Part shown: positions 7,268 to 9,418 of the stretch, in pieces
Layout: each line of letters opens with the position of its first letter
How positions within the stretch are numbered: the stretch's first letter is position 1
Source: Candidatus Nitrosopumilus sp.
Lineage (GTDB): Archaea > Thermoproteota > Nitrososphaeria > Nitrososphaerales > Nitrosopumilaceae
Length of the DNA stretch: 9,418 nucleotides
Reading direction: 5' to 3'
Assembly: GCA_022758935.1 (NCBI GenBank)
Contig: JAEMQG010000114.1
Coordinates: forward strand, 1 to 9,418
Notes under the pieces: model-generated
Seen by the model: only the letters and a program-made list of their open reading frames with translations
Database searches by the model: none
Told to the model about the DNA's origin: nothing
Translations under genes and position numbers: made by a program

Positions 7268-8071
7268 ATGAGGTTAATTTTTATGATTTTTGCAATTCTT
7301 GCAATATCAATTACAGTTAATCAATCTTTTGGACTTGATTATGAATTTGCATATGATGAGTATAAACCAGATGGGAGTTTGAGACAATACAATGATCTGA
7401 AACAATTGAATTTTACTGTGTTAAATGTTGAAAAATTTTTCATGCCCAAATGGATTAATGAGCCAGGAGATTATTCAGATATTCTAAAAGTGAAATTCAA
7501 TGTAACCAATAAAGGACTAGAAAATTTTTCAATATATAAAAACATGTTTCAGATAGATGTTATTGAAAATCATCATGAATTTAAGAAAGCAATACAAACT
7601 ACTCGGAACAATATGCTAGATAATTATTATCCTCAGTATATTGAAGATTTCAAACTTAGATTCCAAGACATTTCATTACCCTCAGAATTATCTGAGTGTG
7701 TCTTACTCAATCATAGTTTAAGAATTAATCAAACCAAAACTCTGTCTGTTTGCTTTGATGTTAGACAAAAATGGTCTAACAAACCAATGGATTTGGATGG
7801 ACCTAGACAATATTATCTTGTTATGATGGATAACAAATTTGCATCGTCATGTCCCAACTGTAAATCTATTTTACTTAATGATTATTATCAAAATCCAATA
7901 ATTAAAACAAACATTCCACCAAGAATCCAAATTACTCTTGGAATATCCGTGGATAAAATTTCCTGCAGAGACGGATTTGACTTGATTTTCAAAAATCTAG
8001 AAAAGCCAGCATGTGTAACGCACTCTACAGGGAAAATTCTCGAGAATCGTGGATGGATTCGAACTAAATAA
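7268..8071 (+). CDS. Secreted Cys-containing protein of unknown function (thaumarchaeal type)
   Basis: This is a 267-residue protein whose function I do not recognise. The N-terminus MRLIFMIFAILAISITV is a Sec-type signal peptide with likely cleavage around residues 20-23 (NQSFG/LDY), and no lipobox cysteine follows. The remainder has no membrane segment, so it should be exported and free or loosely wall-associated. The stretch LKVKFNVTNKGLENFSIY (about 73-90) resembles the beta-strand core of DUF4352-like extracellular domains, a loose similarity only. Six cysteines all lie after the signal peptide: C144, C162, a CPNC pair at 195-198, C233 and C249; three disulfides or a metal site are possible. 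Five N-glycosylation sequons (N48, N78, N86, N148, N154) fit an archaeal surface protein. The C-terminal part CRDGFDLIFKN...PACVTHSTGKILENRGW resembles a recurring tail of thaumarchaeal secreted proteins. The gene is flanked by gaps and seems to be transcribed alone. Confidence 0.85.
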   Translation: MRLIFMIFAILAISITVNQSFGLDYEFAYDEYKPDGSLRQYNDLKQLNFTVLNVEKFFMPKWINEPGDYSDILKVKFNVTNKGLENFSIYKNMFQIDVIENHHEFKKAIQTTRNNMLDNYYPQYIEDFKLRFQDISLPSELSECVLLNHSLRINQTKTLSVCFDVRQKWSNKPMDLDGPRQYYLVMMDNKFASSCPNCKSILLNDYYQNPIIKTNIPPRIQITLGISVDKISCRDGFDLIFKNLEKPACVTHSTGKILENRGWIRTK

Positions 8072-8233
8072 TACATTACATGTAGAAAAGAAAAATATCG
8101 TTCAAAGAATGGATTCGGGTATCATTTAGTCAATTTAATATGTTGATGACGTTATTCTTTTGAATCTTCATGCCGAGAAAAATGAGAGCAATAGACTTTA
8201 GTCAACTTTCATGTCAATAAAAATAGAAAATTA
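8072..8233. other. Intergenic region before the LysE-family gene
   Basis: This 162-base gap separates two rightward genes. TTTAGTCAA occurs twice (8125-8133 and 8197-8205), 72 bases apart; the second copy is about 29 bases before the LysE-family ATG, so it overlaps the expected promoter position. No strong TATA box, hairpin or RNA gene is visible. Confidence 0.3.
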
Positions 8234-8851
8234 ATGAATCAAATAATTGAATTTGGAGTAACGGTTATTCTTATTTCAGCATCAGGAGTAATATCTCCAG
8301 GTCCACTATTCGCTGCAAATTTATCATATGGCTTTCATGGCGGGATAAAATCTGGAATAAAAATGGCAATAGGCCATACAATTGTTGAATTACCTTTGAT
8401 AATACTATTAGGGATTGGAGTATTTTCATTGAAAGTCTTTCCCGAATTCAAAACAGCCTTAACAATCATTGGAGCAATCATACTTTTCGTATTTGCAGCA
8501 ATTCAAATTAAAACAACATTGCAAATAAAAGAGTTAAGAAGTTCAAATATAAAACATGGTGCAATTCTTACAGGAATTACACTCAGCGTGTTAAATCCAT
8601 TTTTCATCATTTGGTGGTTAAGCATCGGATTCAAATTAATCTCAGATGCGATAATAATTTGGGCATTTGCAGGAATATTAGTTGTGTTCTTATTTCACAT
8701 ATGGATGGATTTTGTATGGTTAGGTTTAGTTGCGTTTCTTTCTTCTAAAAGTTTAAAAATTCTTTCAAATAGAAACTATAAAATTTTAATGATAGGGTTA
8801 AGTTTTGTATTAATATATTTTGGATTGTCATTTGTGTTCAGTGTAATTTAA
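8234..8851 (+). CDS. LysE/RhtB-family amino-acid exporter
   Basis: This is a 205-residue integral membrane protein of the LysE/RhtB superfamily, whose members export amino acids or similar small molecules. The family marks are the SPGP motif at residues 21-24 in the first membrane segment, the loop GFHGGIKSGIKMAIGH at 33-48, and LNPFFIIWW at 120-128 in a later segment. Hydrophobic stretches near 5-30, 45-67, 73-93, 110-133, 138-168 and 183-204 give about six membrane segments, the family norm, and length is also typical. The ATG at 8234 is well placed before the first segment, with no clear Shine-Dalgarno. No LysG-type regulator is adjacent. The gene converges on the small Cys protein, and the two stop codons share the palindrome TTAA at 8848-8851. 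The exported substrate cannot be predicted. Confidence 0.92.
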   Translation: MNQIIEFGVTVILISASGVISPGPLFAANLSYGFHGGIKSGIKMAIGHTIVELPLIILLGIGVFSLKVFPEFKTALTIIGAIILFVFAAIQIKTTLQIKELRSSNIKHGAILTGITLSVLNPFFIIWWLSIGFKLISDAIIIWAFAGILVVFLFHIWMDFVWLGLVAFLSSKSLKILSNRNYKILMIGLSFVLIYFGLSFVFSVI

Positions 8852-9090
8852 CCACAATCTAAAATTTCAATCTGAGGTTGACAATTATCATTAAACAGAT
8901 TGATTTTTTCAACTACATCATCACAAAAATCTGGTTCAAGTAATTTTTCGTATATTTTTAAATCATTCATGATTGCTATGTGTTGTGCAACACAAGAATT
9001 CTCAATAAACGCAAAAATTACACCAATACAAAAAACACTCACACAAATTAAAATCAAACTTTTGATCGTTTTAGTTCTTTGTAATGTCAA
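8848..9090 (-). CDS. Small membrane-anchored or secreted four-Cys protein of unknown function
   Basis: This is an 80-residue protein that I cannot assign to a named family. A basic start (MTLQRTKTIK) leads into a hydrophobic segment at about residues 11-29, which should be a signal anchor or signal peptide. The outer part has four cysteines (C33, C56, C70, C79), enough for two disulfides, in an acidic stretch with FCDDVVEKINLFNDNC and a CG end. The start is TTG at 9090, inside the end of alba; it is the only start keeping the basic residues, and a TAG lies two codons upstream. The 20-base overlap with alba implies one shared transcript and possibly coupled translation. I believe similar small Cys proteins occur in related thaumarchaea, but this is from memory. 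The regular amino-acid pattern and the overlap argue that it is a real gene. Confidence 0.7.
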   Translation of the reverse strand: MTLQRTKTIKSLILICVSVFCIGVIFAFIENSCVAQHIAIMNDLKIYEKLLEPDFCDDVVEKINLFNDNCQPQIEILDCG

Positions 9091-9418
9091 TTTCTATCGT
9101 AGACACATTACGCAGTTTACCATCTTGGGATGTAAGAGAATCAGATGAGATTCGGACGTCAGCTACAACATACCCAACAGTATTCATTCGTTTAACAATC
9201 ATTTGAGACACATCTACGGCCTGCGTAATTCGTTTGCCTCTTGCCTTGATTGTAACAATTTGTCTTGTCGAAAGTTGCGTCAATGTAGCAGAAACATATG
9301 TCATTATAGGTTTAGTTCCAACAAAAATCACATCACGTTCTTCAGGATCATGTATCGTTGTATCCGATGATTCTTTGTGAGTTTCAGGTGAAGGTAATTG
9401 TGGTTCTGATTCAGGTGA
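9071..9418 (-). CDS. alba: Chromatin/RNA-binding protein Alba, with N-terminal extension (truncated by window edge)
   Basis: The C-terminal 86 or so residues are a full Alba domain, a small dimeric nucleic-acid-binding protein that coats archaeal DNA and also binds RNA. Marks are FVGTKPIMTYV (strand 1 and the lysine loop), TIKARGKRITQAVD, VADVRISSD and SLTSQDG...VSTIEIDI. A GTG at 9331 lies inside the first strand and is not the start: the frame stays open to the window edge with no ATG, GTG or TTG in between. The extra 29 or more residues (for example SPESEPQLPSPETHKESSD) are rich in Ser, Pro, Glu and Thr and would be a disordered acidic tail not found in the classic ~90-residue Alba. The start lies beyond the window. 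The small Cys-protein gene follows with a 20-base overlap. Confidence 0.95.
   Translation of the reverse strand, partial: SPESEPQLPSPETHKESSDTTIHDPEERDVIFVGTKPIMTYVSATLTQLSTRQIVTIKARGKRITQAVDVSQMIVKRMNTVGYVVADVRISSDSLTSQDGKLRNVSTIEIDITKN

Noticed and set aside
8125..8205. Direct repeat TTTAGTCAA (two copies, 72 bases apart) as an operator pair
   Set aside because: A nine-base AT-rich repeat in a 162-base gap can occur by chance, and nothing else supports a regulator site.
8900..9148. An 82-codon plus-strand open frame across alba and the small Cys protein
   Set aside because: It is antisense to the well-recognised alba end and to a plausible exported protein, and its own sequence shows no family pattern.
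1..9418. tRNA, rRNA, CRISPR array, insertion sequence or attachment site
   Set aside because: I saw no tRNA-like T-arm motifs, no regular spaced repeats, no transposase or integrase frame and no flanking terminal repeats.

Overview
The window looks like a piece of chromosome from an ammonia-oxidising archaeon of the Nitrososphaerota (Nitrosopumilales-like). The DNA is strongly AT-rich and genes are tightly packed. Several starts are TTG, and where promoter elements are visible they lie about 25-35 bases before the start codon, as expected for leaderless archaeal transcripts. Gene content fits: archaeal SMC, inositol-1-phosphate synthase, a PAC2-family protein, Alba, and small secreted proteins of the kind seen in marine thaumarchaea. 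This assignment rests on recognising the proteins by eye, not on a database search.

Layout. Bases 1-428 (+) hold the C-terminal end of an oligopeptide/dipeptide-type ABC transporter ATPase. It converges on a complete smc gene (425-3967, -), sharing a 4-base stop overlap. Upstream of smc on the same strand is ino1 (4185-5279, -), with a good archaeal promoter just before its start. Bases 5397-6323 (+) contain no intact gene. Read across frames, they give a nearly full-length but heavily decayed deoxyhypusine synthase, with about eight frameshifts, two internal stops and the catalytic lysine replaced by arginine. Directly after it is an intact PAC2-family gene (6368-7081, +) whose last three residues match the HbYX proteasome-docking motif. 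Next come a secreted Cys-containing protein (7268-8071, +) and a LysE-family exporter (8234-8851, +). The exporter converges on a small membrane-anchored Cys protein (8848-9090, -), whose start overlaps the end of alba (9071 to beyond 9418, -).

How the genes fit together. The genes divide into chromosome housekeeping (smc, alba), lipid headgroup or solute synthesis (ino1), protein quality control (PAC2) and envelope functions (ABC ATPase, LysE, the secreted proteins). There is no mobile element, CRISPR array, rRNA or tRNA that I can see. The most notable items are the decayed deoxyhypusine synthase, the possible proteasome-docking tail on the PAC2 protein, and the alba plus small Cys-protein pair. 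I did not find evidence of a new multi-gene defence or metabolic system.
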